Below, in pieces: positions 44,137 through 55,051 of a stretch of 64,000 nt of DNA (within the stretch, counting starts at the first letter, position 1; the number at the start of each line of letters is the position of its first letter). The stretch lies in assembly GCF_043290135.1 (NCBI RefSeq), contig NC_134702.1, positions 192,418,491-192,482,490 of the forward strand, written 5' to 3'. This stretch comes from Rhipicephalus microplus (lineage: Eukaryota > Arthropoda > Arachnida > Ixodida > Ixodidae). The translations under genes and the position numbers were made by a program. The notes under the pieces were generated by a model. That model was not told where the DNA came from, did no database searches, and worked only from the letters and a program-made list of their open reading frames with translations.

Positions 44137-44653
44137 ACCAGAAGGTGAACGATTGGCTGAGAGAACACGCTAACAATGTTAGAAACGGGAAAGATGGTTT
44201 TTTTGCTCAGCACTGCACTGAGTGTAATTGTGTGCCCCTTTTCAAGGACACCGCGACGCTGTACAAACACAAAGATGAGCGCACCCGAGTCATCGTCAAG
44301 GCCACGCAGATGGCACGGGAACAGGTGCCTCCATTAGCAAGCCCTCCGTGTTCCTGTCCGAAAAGGAACTAAGGTTCCTCGAAGGTTTCGGTGCGCGCTA
44401 GTAGTTATATTATCTTTTCTTTTCCGTCTCGGTTCCTTATAGATCTTTCGTTGCCTTTTTTGTGCTTTTTCGTTTTTTTTTCTTTTACTCATGTTCTGCT
44501 CTTTGTGCCATATGGTATTTTGTCACATGATTACTATCTCCTCTATATATTTTCGTGCTCTGCGCAATAAACTCATTTGGAAGTTAGCGCTCGTGTCTTT
44601 CGTGTCCTTCTTGTCTCTGTGTCGTGGTTTTGTTCTTGTGCTATAACTATCGT
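44137..44653 (+). repeat. Inverted terminal copy of the Penelope-like element
   Basis: This plus-strand segment repeats the minus-strand sequence of about 42,042-42,563. It encodes NDWLREHANNVRNGKDGFF and CTECNCVPLFKDTATLYKH, shifts frame before the C-terminus, and includes AATAAACTCA at about 44,566 and the terminal TATAACTATCGTC. The arms differ by scattered substitutions, so they are not a recent fold-back artefact. Confidence 0.88.
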
Positions 44654-44805
44654 CGTAGTGAAGGGCTCCAGAACTTTCGACCTCCTGGGTTATTTACGTG
44701 CACCCGAAGCTGAGCACAAGGGCATGGAGCATTTCCACCTCCAAAGAAATGCAGCCGCCGCTGTCAGAATTCAATCCCGGGATCTGCGGGTCAGCAGTCG
44801 AGTAC
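44654..44805 (-). mobile_element. SINE, right part (split by Penelope-like element)
   Basis: Continues the SINE of 41,950-42,010: AGGGCTCCAGAACTTT..., GTGCACCC, and a decayed B box (TTCAATCCCGGGATCTGCGG). It ends at AGTAC, so the outer part of the tRNA head with the A box is gone. It is more diverged than the SD copies. Confidence 0.85.
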
Positions 44806-45860
44806 AAACCATACAGAAATTGTCACTGAATACACAATCGATGCGGCTTTCTTCAAATATTTATTTTATTCCATTCACCTAAGGGAACGGTATAAGCTTC
44901 TCAAACATGCGATAGGCTGTATATCATTAACCAGCTTCTTAGCTTCCCATCGTTCATTAGGTTTTTAACTTCACTATGCATTGTTCAGATAGCTCTTATT
45001 TATTCTTTCGTTTGCTCAAAAAATCACATGTGAATATATTTTTTCCATGGGAAACACACACTGAGGCTATCCACAGATAGCGTGACGTGCGCTCTGCAGC
45101 TTTGCGCGTCCACCTGTGCGTTTCAAAAATTGGGAGACCCTTGAGCTTTGCCTTTAAGAGTTAAATGCGATAGCGAAATACGGTCTATAGTGCACCCTTC
45201 ACTCGCTAAGAGCGTACTTATTAATATGTTGTGTTATATATACACACCCATGCACACACACACGCACACAGTAGATTGTACAAGCGTGCGCGCGTGAATG
45301 GTACATATAGGTATTTGATCTAAAGCAAGAGTCACACGGCCTCCAAGATACACGCCGAGCGCTCGCCATCTCAGAGGCCATAAAGAGTTTCACAATGCCT
45401 TACAGTTGCAGCACGTTATCTAGCGTTTTCTGTTTGCCTTATGAACGCTTCTGAAAATGGTTGGTATGTTTTCTGCTGATTCACATGGTTGTCCATTTTC
45501 AAAGCTGTTTAAAAGTTCCTGTGTATTCTTAGCGGTGATGACTGCACTGATCGGGCCTTTTTTGACGTGTTTGGAGGCCTCCGAAGGGCGCCTACAAATC
45601 ACCGAATGGGCTCGTTTTTGTCCTGACATCTATCAAACGAAATGCGTTAAAATGACCCTGAAACGCGCTTTCAAGTAACCATAAAATTAATTCACTAAAA
45701 GAGCTTATTTTCTCACAAATTCAATGCCGCAAAACCTTCTAAGAATATCTCTAGTGTGGGTGAGGTTACAAAGGTTTGTCGCATGCTGCAAACGCATTAT
45801 CTCTTCTCTCGTCCCGACAAAATAACTGAGAGCTAAGCAGAGAAAGATAACAGGGCCAAG
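44806..45860. other. No gene seen; CA microsatellite
   Basis: Contains a short CA-rich microsatellite (45,239-45,272) and a GA run at 45,862-45,872 that marks the end of the next LINE. Short ORFs here have no motif. Confidence 0.5.
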
Positions 45861-46863
45861 AGAGAGAGAGAATAAAATGAGGGAAAGGCAGGGAGGTTAA
45901 CCAGATAATGGGGCATCGAGTTTGCTACCCTGCACTAGGGGAAGGGAGAATGGGGAAGAAAGATGGGAAAGAAAGAGAAGAGGGAAATAGACGCGCACAA
46001 AAAAGAGGGGGGGGGAGGCCACTGCCACGCAAAAAGTTCAGTAAGGCCACCACTGATTTTCTATGAGCACACAAATCATGTCGCCTTTCCAGCACTGATT
46101 GTTCAGACAAAGGTCTGTCGTCAAAGCAAGCTAACGGTGAAGCTAGTTGCCGTCTTTACACGCTGTAACGAGGGCAGTGACAGAGAACGTGCTCTATTGT
46201 TTCATCGCTGCCGCAATGACCGCAAGCAGCACTGTCCTCCATGGCGATACGGAAGGCGAAAGCTTTGGTGAAGGCGACGCCAAGCCATAGTCGCCAAAGC
46301 ACCGTTGTCTGGAGTCGAGAGAGTCCAAACAGAGGCCGGATTCGATGAGACGTATCCAGTCTATGCAGTCGCGTGTACCGTAAGCACTCAGCGTTCTACA
46401 GGGGTTTTAATTCTGCATTAGCGATTTTTTGGATTGTCATTGCAGCATCAGACCTTGAAAATGGCATAGATTCTTCTTCACCATGTTCGTGTGCTATCGA
46501 GTAGCTGCATTGGCATGTTCGTTGCCCAATATGCCGCAGTGACTTGGAAGCCACTGAAACGTGATTCTGTGTCCTTCGTCGAAGACCTGGTGAAGCAGCT
46601 CTCTAATTTCCAGCACTAGTTGTTCATGAGGTCCCCGGCGTAAGGCCAATATCAAACACTGTAGTGCTACCTTAGAGTCCATGAACACGCTCCATTTTTT
46701 GGCTTCTTAGTGTTAATTGACTTTGATTGCGCTACGTAGAGCAGCAAGTTCCGCAGCTGTCGATGATGTCTGGTAGGATAACCGAAGCTTCACAGTTGTT
46801 GCTGTTGCAGGAAAGATCACCGACCCTGCGGACCCATCCACTTTAGTTGAAGCGTCAGTATAT
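45861..46863 (-). mobile_element. I-type LINE, 3' part (RNase H, zinc finger, 3' UTR)
   Basis: Continuation of the LINE of 60,875-64,000, split by the gypsy complex. Right to left it carries RNase H codons (46,862-46,494), a C-terminal domain (RLHRLDTSHRIRPLFGLSRL, about 46,385-46,320), the finger CGHCGSDETIEHVLCHC (about 46,222-46,170), and a purine-rich (plus-strand) 3' UTR with AGGCAGGGAGGTTAACCAGA at about 45,887. The 3' end is near the GA run at 45,862. Confidence 0.88.
46494..46862 (-). pseudogene. LINE RNase H domain, interrupted by gypsy
   Basis: From 46,862 leftward the frame reads YTDASTKVDGSAGSVIF (first catalytic Asp), TSSTAAELAALRSAI (catalytic Glu) and, after a stop near 46,711, FMDSKVALQCLILAL (third Asp) and FQWLPSHCGILGNEHANAA (the His/Asp region; Glu is seen where Asp is expected). 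RNase H removes the RNA strand during reverse transcription and is diagnostic of I-type LINEs among the LINE types in this window. The codons upstream of YTDAS are found at 60,875 and beyond: removing the gypsy insert restores the order T-H-L-Y-T-D. Confidence 0.88.
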
Positions 46864-47031
46864 TGCCACAGGCATGGAACGAGGTTTAGCCATGCCAATA
46901 AGAGTATGTGCCATGGTGTGAAAGAAGAAGAGGACGGTTGGTGTGTGCTCGTGCTCTAACGTTCGGTTCGGCTCGACGTCCAGTGCTGCTCCTGTGAACA
47001 GACATTGTGGTCGTTCTGTGATCAGGTGACA
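46864..47031 (+). repeat. 5' LTR of gypsy copy A
   Basis: 168 bases from TGCCACAGG to GTGACA, matching 54,854-55,021 and 60,723-60,874. It is preceded by the target sequence ATAT (46,860-46,863). No TATA box or AATAAA is evident inside, and the LTR is unusually short. Confidence 0.88.
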
Positions 47032-47036
47032 TTTTC

Positions 47037-47054
47037 TGGTGGAGGTGCGGGGTA
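47037..47054 (+). promoter_or_regulatory. Primer-binding-site-like sequence, gypsy copy A
   Basis: TGGTGGAGGTGCGGGGTA begins five bases after the LTR; TGG would pair with a tRNA CCA end. In copy B the third base is changed (TGCTGGAGGTGCGGGG). The tRNA is not identified. Confidence 0.6.
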
Positions 47055-47061
47055 GTGTTGT

Positions 47062-48459
47062 ATGCACTGCAATCAGCAGCAAGATCCCGACACTAGCCGC
47101 GACTTGGAAGAACCAACTGACCTACGGCGTAGCAGGCGACAACTAGGCCTACCTCCTGAATTCGGACCATTTCCTCAACTCGGCAGTACTATGGCTAGTG
47201 CGGGAACGCAAACCCAAGAAACATTAACGCTGCCTCCTCCATGGTTCTTCAACGTCCCGCGTACTCCGAAGCCGTTCCACGGTGACCCTTATGAGGACGT
47301 CGACGACTGGCTCGACGACTACAACCGTTGCGGCAGCGTCAACGAGTGGAACGAGCAGCGAAAGCTTCGGTACGTCTACTTTTATCTCGAGGACTCTGCA
47401 CACACTTGGTTCTAAAACCATGAAGCCACTATGACAACCTGGCCAGAGTTTCGCAACCAGTTGCGAAATACTTTCCGAAGCTCTGACCGAAAGGAGCAAG
47501 CGGAACGGCTCCTCAATTCCCGAAACCAGCGTCCGAACGAGAGTGTTGCCATGTTCGTTGAGGACAAGACGCAGCTGTTCAGGCGAGCCGACTCTTCAAT
47601 GACGGAAGAAAAAAAGGTGCGACTCCTAATGCGTGGAGTGAAGGAGCAGCTGTTCGCGGGACTAGTGCGGAACCCTCCCGGCTTTGTAAAGGATTTCCTT
47701 CGCGAAGCCACGACAATGGAGAGAATGCTAAGGCAGCGTTCGTACCAGTATGAACGTCCTGGCAGTCTTTCGTCAGTGTCGTCGGCCCTACAAACACCTG
47801 ACGTCACGACTGTAAAAGACCTGACGGAGCTCGTGCGCAGTATTGTGCGCGAGGAGCTGCAAAAGCTGCACGTGGTGTCTTCTCCGCCCCATGTTGCTGC
47901 TTTAACGGATGTCGTTCGCGAAGAGGTCCGGCAACTGGTACACCCCATGACGACTCTGCGTGCAGCCGAAGTCCAACCCATGACGGCCCCACGTCCAGCC
48001 GAAGCTCCGCTATTAACGTACGCGGAAGCACTGCGTACTCCTGCACCGGCTGTTGGGTATCCGTCCCGTCCGTCCACCCTGCAGACGGCACCGTCGTTCT
48101 ACTCGGGACCACCGCAGTACGGCAACCCACCCCTTACACGGAAATCCAGTGTATGGCGTGCTCCCGACAACCGGCCTCTCTGTTATCACTGTGGTGAACC
48201 CGGTCACATCTACCGTGAGTGCGCCTACAGGCACATGGGTCTTCCCGGCTTTCGTCCGGATGCTCGTCGACCCAGAAATGGTGAGCGGCCCCGTGCTATC
48301 GCCGAATACTTGGCAAGCCAACGATCCTCAAACCTTCCGCGTCGCCAATCCCGCTCACCATCTCCACGGCGTTCCACGTCACCTGGCCAACAATCAACCT
48401 TTGTGGACGTCCTTGCAGGAAGATCACCTAGATCCACAAGCCCGCGCCGGGGAAACTAA
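47062..48459 (+). pseudogene. Gag of gypsy copy A (one stop)
   Basis: Same reading frame as the intact gag of copy B (55,052-56,449). A G-to-T change at 47,413 makes a TAA, splitting it into 47,062-47,415 and 47,431-48,459. The capsid-like region (PFHGDPYEDVDDWLDDY, then LRYVYFYLEDSAHTWF) and the CCHC knuckle CYHCGEPGHIYREC are present. Gag forms the particle and binds the RNA genome. The frameshift heptamer GGGAAAC at 48,450-48,456 is retained just before the gag stop. Confidence 0.9.
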
Positions 48460-51400
48460 GAACAGCGACCTCTGGGGGTGAGGATGCTGTTGATCGACCG
48501 TTACAAGACCCTCCCCCGATTTGCCTGCCGACATCCGACGACATTCTTTCACCCACGTGTGCCATCGACGACAAACAGGTCTCTGCTCGTATCTCTGTTC
48601 TTCTCGACAACCACCCGCTGACCGCTCTGGTAGATACGGGTGCCGATTATTCTGTTATAAGCGCTGACCTCGCTGCACAGCTAAGAAAAGTAACGACACC
48701 TAGGGGACATGGAACCAACCTCCGGACTGCGGGAGGTCACCTATTGACACCGCTAGGAATGTGCACTGCCCGTCTCCGAATTTGTGAGTCGACGTACATT
48801 GTTTCCTTCGTTGTATTGCGCGAATGCTCCCAAAACCTGATTCTCGGAATGGATTTTCTCCGCGAGCATGGAGCCATTATTAACCTTCGCGACCTGCTCA
48901 TAACGTTATCTAACGACCATACAGCCCTACGAAAGGATGCAGTTGCGCCGACCACAACACTTCGAATTGCTGACGACACCCTCGCACTGCCGCCGCGAGC
49001 CAGTATGTTGGTAACGATGGAGAGCGACTGTGACAACAAGAGTAGTGGCATCGCGGAAACTGACCTCTCGGTGCTCTTGGCTCGGTAGATTTGTGTCGCG
49101 CGTGCTATCGTCAAACTGAAACATCGGCGGACTCAGCTTCTGATCACGAATTTCGGCGGCCAGTACCAACACTTAGCAAAGCGAACAGCAATCGCGAACT
49201 TTGAAGCCAACGATGACGCAGAATGTTCCACTATCGCTCCGATTGCCACTGCTGCCGAAGGTAACTCTGATATAACCAGTACGGTTGACGTGAATTGCCA
49301 GCTATCCTGTGCGCAGCAACAGCAGATACGCATGATTTTACGTACGTATAGTGATTGCTTTGCGTCCACCTCCAAAATCAAGCAGACCCCAACCGTGAAG
49401 CACCGCATTATAACGGACCCTACCGAACGGCCTGTACGACAGCACGCCTACCGGGTGTCGCAAAAAGAACAAGAGGCAATACGTTTTCAAGTGAAACAAA
49501 TGCTCGACGACGACGTCATCCAACCCTCGAACAGTCCATGGGCGTCACCCGTCGTACTTGTTAAAAAGCAAGACGGCACTCTTCGATTTTGCGTCGATTA
49601 CCGGAAGCTCAACAAAGTGACGAAGAGAGACGTCTACCCTCTCCCACGCATAGATGATTCACTGGATCGACTTCGACATGCCCGATATTTTTCCTCAATG
49701 GATTTACGCAGCGGCTACTGGCAGATCGAGGTCGATGAACGGGACAGGGAAAAAACAGCATTCATAACTCCCGATGGCCTCTACGAATTCAAAGTGTTAC
49801 CATTTGGATTGTGCTCTACACCGGCAACGTTCCAAAGGATGATGGACACCGTCCTGTCCGGTCTGAAGTCGGAATCCTGCCTCGTGTATTTAGACGACGT
49901 CGTTGTTTTTTCCAAAACATTTGAGCAACATTTACAACGACTTCAGTCCGTCTTCGTCGCTATTCGATCCGCAGGCCTATCTCTAAAACGGAGAAGTGTC
50001 ATTTCGGCTACGAAGAACTAAAGTTCCTCGGCCACCTTATCAGTCACGATGGCATTAGACCAGACCCAGAAAAGACCATGGCTGTTGCTGCATTTCCTCC
50101 ACCTTCGAACAAACGGGATTTGCGCCGGTTTTTGGGTCTCTTCACCTACTACAGGCGCTTTGTCCAGAGCTTGGCCAACATCGCTGAACCCCTTACCCGT
50201 TTAACGAAGGAGGATACTCCTTTGGTGTGGGGTCCAGAACAGAGAGCCACTTTTTCCCAGCTTCAGCAGTGCCTTCAGAGTGAACCCTTACTAGGGCACT
50301 TTGATGAAGATGCCACCACCGAACTTCACACTGACGCAAGCAACATCGGTCTTGGTGCAGTACTCGTCCAGTGGCAAGACAGCGCTGAACGTCCCATCGC
50401 TTATGCTAGCCGCATTTTGTCATCTGCGGAAACTAACTACTCGACCACGGAGAAGGAATGTCTTGCTGTTATTTAGGCGATAACAAATTTCCGACCGTAT
50501 CTGTATGGCCGTCCATTCATAGTAGTTATGGACCATCATGCCCTCTGTTGGCTGGCCAATCTCAAGAACCCTTCAGGGCGCCTCGCGAGGTGGAGCTTAC
50601 GCCTTCAAGAATTTGAGGTTACAGTCGTCTACAAGTCGGGCCGCAGGCACACTGATGCTGATTGCCTTTCGCGCGCACCCCTCGCGACGACATCAAGGGA
50701 CGATGATACCGATGGCCATTTTCTTTGTGCAGTCAGTGAATCTGACTTGGACCAACAACAGTGGAATGATTCAGAGATCCAACAACTTATTAAATACCTT
50801 CAAGGTCGCAGCTCGAGTCGACCATCGGCATTTGCACGTTCAGGGTCATTTTGTCTCCGCAACGACATCGTCTACAAAAAGAACTTCGAACCTTATGCGA
50901 CTGAGTACCTCCTCGTCGTTCCACCAGGGCTACGTGCTGACATTTTATCTGCCTGCCACGACGAGCCTTCCTCCGGCCACCTAGGATTCGCACGCACCCT
51001 TGCCCGGATTCGGACTCGCTACTACTGGCCAAAGCTCACCCAGGATGTCAAGCATTACGTTAAAACATGCAATCATTGCCAGCGCCGTAAAGCCCCACCT
51101 GTGCGCCCTGCTGGTTTATTACAGCCTGTTGCACCCCCGTCACAACCGTTTGAACGAATCGGCATGGACTTGCTTGGGCCCTTCCCGAAGTCACATGATG
51201 GCAACCGCTGGATCGTAGTCGCTACTGACTATTTAACGAGGTACTGCGAAACGAAAGCCCTACAACGAGGCACCGTCAATGAGATTGCGTATTTTTTTAT
51301 CAACAACATCGTCCTCCGCCATGGAGCGCCAACAGTTCTTATCACTGACCGTGGAACAGCCTTTACAGCCCATATGATGCAAGACGTCACGAGACTTAGT

Positions 51401-51912
51401 GGAACAGCTCATCGCAAAACAACCGCATACCATCCACAAACCAACGGTCTGACGGAGAGATTAAACAAGACGCTCGCTGACATGCTATCTATGTACGTCG
51501 ACCGTAATCGCAAGAACTGGGATGCAATTTTGCCATACGAAACGTTCGCTTACAACACTGCGGTTCAAGGGACTACGGGTTTCACTCCATTCCGGTTGCT
51601 TCACGGCCGAGAAGCAATTACGATGCTTGATGCCATGCTGTTGCCTGACACGACCAATATTACTACTGATGCGAACGACTTTCTCCGGCTCGCCGACGCG
51701 GCCCGCCAGCTTGCACTCAAGCGGATCCGAAAACAACAACGAATCGACTCGCAGAGGTACAACTCCCGTCATCGCCATGTCATTTAACAACCCGGTGATC
51801 TGGTCTGGCTGTGGATCCCCGTTCGCAAAAGGGGCCACTCGGAAAAGTTACTTCACCACTACTTCGGTCCCTATAGAGTACTACGGCGCCTCACAGATGT
51901 CAACTACGAAAT
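48460..51912 (+). pseudogene. Pol of gypsy copy A (several stops, frameshift, truncated)
   Basis: Protease D-T-G-A box near 48,633. The 243-codon RT frame at 49,290-50,021 has VYLDDVVVF. RNase H follows (TELHTDASNIGLGAVL). Integrase has its H-H-C-C finger and core with GMDLLGPFP (catalytic Asp at 51,167-51,169), ITDRGTAF and a downstream Glu in NGLTERLNK. Defects are a TAG near 49,086, a frameshift near 49,989, a TAG near 50,474, a TAA near 51,785, and truncation at 51,912. Unlike copy B, the integrase Asp, Asp and Glu are all present. Confidence 0.9.
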
Positions 51913-54663
51913 GGGATGCATAACTCCAGCCACATGGGTCCATTTCAAATCTCACTGGCACCTCATAGCTCAGAAGGCAGAAAAAGCACGCCACGCTCAC
52001 CTCACGGCCAAGATGCATGATATCATCCGACGAATTCGAATTATAGAAAGAGGTGGATCAACCATGTTCGCTATGCTCAATTATATTGAAGCACAAGATA
52101 CCAAATATCAAAATATTTTAAAGCTGATGTCTCAGGCTACAAGGCTCGTAAAAAATACACTTCTCGACAGATCATATCGAAAACTTGGCACATGCACGAT
52201 AAACCATCATTGTCGATGCAAGCCGCGCTACATTTATGAGGCGCTAAGAGGATGGTACCATTGTTAATGACCCTGAAGAAGTTAGAGAAATTTTCCGGGC
52301 CTACTTTGTAAAACTGTTTGCTGCTGACGACGACGCACAGGAAAACGAATTTAGATCCAAATATTCAGCCTTTTTGAAAGGTTTGTCATTGCTGTGCTGA
52401 GAAGACGGTTTAGTATTGTGTGCAGAAACTGCTAAAGAAGAAGCATAGTACGCTTTAAAATAATGAATACGTCCACGTCAGCAGGACCAGACACAATACT
52501 CAGGAGATTTTACTAGCGTTTCTTGAAATTTTCGGGACATGCTATCGCTGATCTAGTGATTATTTCGTTATATGATGGCAAAAAACCGCAGTCTTCCTGC
52601 GAAGGAAGGGTAACTCAATGATGAATTAGCGTATGAAGCCATCATGGCAAAAATTGTGGAAACCCATTGTCCTGCTAAACATGAACTATAAGTTAGTAGC
52701 CATGCTGCTCTCATGGCAAGTGCAGCCTTTCTTGGATGAAATTGTGTCACCATTGCAATCACGTGCATTACCAGGACGTTGCGTCTTTTTATCTTCTTAC
52801 AATCATCAGAGACCACTTCGTATATGCCCAAGAAAAACATATCTAAGAATTGTTTATTTTTCTTGATCAGGTCAAAGCATTTGATAGCACTGAACACGAG
52901 TATATTTTCGGTATTTTGCGCTATTTTGGCTTCCTAGAGCAGTATGTGCGACTGGTAGAAATACTTCATAAAGATATATCAAGCTGTCTTTATTTCGAAT
53001 ACGAAATGACCAGAAGATTTTAGATTAAAAAAAGCGATGATCTATCAAGCTGCCTTTATTTCGAATATGAAATGACCAGAAGTATTGAGATTAAAAAAAG
53101 TGATACAGGCCTGTCCGTAGTCCCCGGTATTATTGATTTCGTCTCTACAGCTTTTCATTTGAAAGGTTGATTGATTGATTGATATGTGGGGTTTAACGTC
53201 CCAAAACCACCATATGATTATGAGAGACGCCGTAGTGGAGGGCTCCAGAAATTTTGACCACCTGGGGTTCTTTATCGTGCACCCAAATCTGAGCACACGG
53301 GCCTGCAACATTTCCGCCTCCATCGGAAATGCAGCCGCCGCAGCCAGGATTTGAACCCGCGACCTGCGGGTCAGCAGCCGAGTACCTTAGCCACTAGACC
53401 ACCGCGGCGGCGCCATTTGAAAGGTTCCAAACTGCGAGTGCATAGTGGGTTTCTCGATGCCAGACAGTGAAATCTTCAAAAAATGTCGCATCCGCCAAAG
53501 ATACTTTGGTTTTTTTTCGTAACTTGTCTTGCAAATGCACGTTTCTTCATATTTTCGCTTAGTATTTCTATCTATTTTGTGCTCTTTTAAACAGAACCAA
53601 ATGTAAGCTTTGCGCTTTGGAGTCTTCAGCGAACTATTGGAAGGAGACGTCGAATATGTTCAAGCTGCTAAGGTGTTAGGCGTTTACTTTGAAAAACGAG
53701 ACGTCTCAAAAAGGACCTAGGATGACGTGCTTAATAGATTTACCAATGTTATATTGGCAGCCACTCAATTTAACCTGTCACTAACGGCAAAAGCAACAGT
53801 TATTAAGACACAGGCATGCGCTTTTGCGTTTTACATAGCACACAATGACCTTTTATCTCGCCATGTAACAGGACCTATAACTTCCGTTGCGGGAACCTTC
53901 CTCTGAGGTGGAAAACCAGTGAAGGTTCAAAGCTAAATTTTACAGCTTGCCGCAAGCCGTGGAGGCCTGGGTCTACAGACATACCAACGTTCACGAAAGC
54001 GCTGGCTGCAAAAACAGTACAGAAGTTCATCGATTACAAAAATTACCCCGGGTCCTAGTTCTTGATGTACTGGAGCCGCACACTGAAAAAGACTTTTGCG
54101 GCAATTATGTTCGGCCACGAGCAGACATTCCGCTTACAGAGCTGCCTGTGGCGTAAAACTAACAATCGAATCAATTGGTTCGCGCAATCTGCATGATGTT
54201 TCGTCACAGGAAATAAGTGAAATGGTGACAAGTAGCAGCACACTGACCAAAGAAGAAGAAAAAGCATCCTGCACGAAAAAATCAAAACTCTGGCAGCGCA
54301 ATCACGTACCCAACCAGGTGCGCGACATTGACTGGTTGAGAAGATGATGAAAATTGCCTACGCATGACCGGTTAGCACAATGCGGAGTCGTTCCAAATAA
54401 CCACTCTCAAAACTGCGGCAAAAGTCAGATGTTCCAACATGCTATGTTTTAGTACTCGGCGGCAAAAGGCGTCTGTCAAATGGTACGACGCCTCTTTGAC
54501 TTTCGCACAGTACGCACGGAAAAACAACATGGGCTGTTTGCAAGACTGATTTTCTTAGTGACTTTGTGAGTAGTGTGGCAGCCACGTGGTTTAGCGGAAG
54601 TACGGAAAAAGCCTCACAAAGGCGCCTATCCCGCACTCCAGAAAATAGGGCTCATTGTATAGA
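51912..54663 (+). pseudogene. LINE reverse transcriptase remnant (copy C)
   Basis: The linker frame runs to 52,267, and TSAGPDTILRRF and DQVKAFDSTEHEY (about 52,867-52,905) follow with the same frameshifts as the other copies. It is missing the endonuclease and ORF1. It adds nothing functional. Confidence 0.75.
53170..53413 (-). mobile_element. tRNA-derived SINE, copy C
   Basis: Same insertion as at 11,095 and 35,102, with one GATT unit fewer in the tail. Target repeats CATTTGAAAGGTTG (53,156-53,169) and CATTTGAAAGGTTC (53,414-53,427) now differ by one base. Confidence 0.9.
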
Positions 54664-54783
54664 ATTACCTCAATAAACAGCTGAAAGCACATGGCGAGGA
54701 GGATTTTCATTGATGATTTCATACACGTTTCTTCAGAGTGAGGGAGGGACAACTGAAGTTGCCAGTTGTTCCGTACTTGTCAT

Positions 54784-54853
54784 AGTTGTTGCTGTTGCAG
54801 GAAAGATCACCGACCCTGCGGACCCATCCACTTTAGTTGAAGCGTCAGTATAT
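54784..54853 (-). repeat. Duplicated LINE RNase H flank
   Basis: Seventy bases match 46,794-46,863, the LINE RNase H codons left of gypsy copy A, including the ATAT target sequence (54,850-54,853). An independently inserted gypsy would not carry this flank, so it shows that copy B and copy A are duplicates of one insertion. Confidence 0.93.
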
Positions 54854-55021
54854 TGCCACAGGCATGGAACGAGGTTTAGCCATGCCAATGCGAGTATGTG
54901 CCATGGTGTGAAAGAAGAAGAGGACGGTTGGTGTGTGCTCGTGCTCTAACGCTCGGTTCGGCTCGACGTCCAGTGCTGCTCCTGTGAACAGACATTGTGG
55001 TTGTTCTGTGATCACGTGACA
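54854..55021 (+). repeat. 5' LTR of gypsy copy B
   Basis: 168 bases from TGCCACAGG to GTGACA, the same length as the copy A LTR. A primer-binding-like site follows at 55,027. Confidence 0.88.
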
Positions 55022-55051
55022 TTTTCTGCTGGAGGTGCGGGGTAGTGTTGT

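Larger units (their letters stand above)
42011..44653 (-). mobile_element. Penelope-like element with inverted 3' copy
   Basis: The minus strand carries, from right to left, an RT (44,084 to about 43,020) and a GIY-YIG-type endonuclease (42,734-42,294), then a 3' end near 42,042 (GACGATAATTATAGC). On the right side, 44,137-44,653 is an inverted copy of the endonuclease-to-3'-end region, finishing with the complement of the same terminus. Such inverted terminal copies are known for Penelope-like elements. Both ends lie in SINE sequence, and imperfect target repeats CATAGTGGAG (42,001-42,010) and CGTAGTGAAG (44,654-44,663) flank it. About 30 extra bases (42,011-42,041) precede the left terminus. 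The N-terminus is missing. Confidence 0.88.
46864..51912 (+). mobile_element. Ty3/gypsy retrotransposon, copy A (3'-truncated)
   Basis: 5' LTR, gag, protease, RT, RNase H and integrase lie in the usual Ty3/gypsy order (RT before integrase). The element stops inside the last codons of integrase at 51,912, where SD-C sequence begins, so it lacks the polypurine tract and 3' LTR. It is about as similar to copy B as the SD copies are to each other. Its left flank (46,794-46,863) is repeated at the left of copy B, so the two arose by duplication of one insertion. It carries stops at 47,413, 49,086, 50,474 and 51,785 and a frameshift near 49,989. Confidence 0.92.
51912..54784. repeat. Third, partial copy of the segmental duplication (SD-C)
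   Basis: Repeats 9,837-12,715 of SD-A (LINE RT remnant, SINE, part of the LINE 3' end) in direct orientation. At diagnostic sites it agrees with SD-B rather than SD-A (for example GGGTCCTAG at 54,049, TGGTACGACG at 54,481, CTCACAAAGG at 54,612), but it keeps the CAA codon lost in SD-B. Left junction: gypsy copy A integrase codons, sharing one base (T). Right junction: LINE flank, sharing one base (A). No target repeat is seen, so it did not arrive by transposition. Confidence 0.93.

Noticed and set aside
47412..48077. Long minus-strand frame (221 codons) opposite gag
   Set aside because: Antisense shadow of gag; Ser/Arg-rich composition typical of a reversed coding frame, with no motif.
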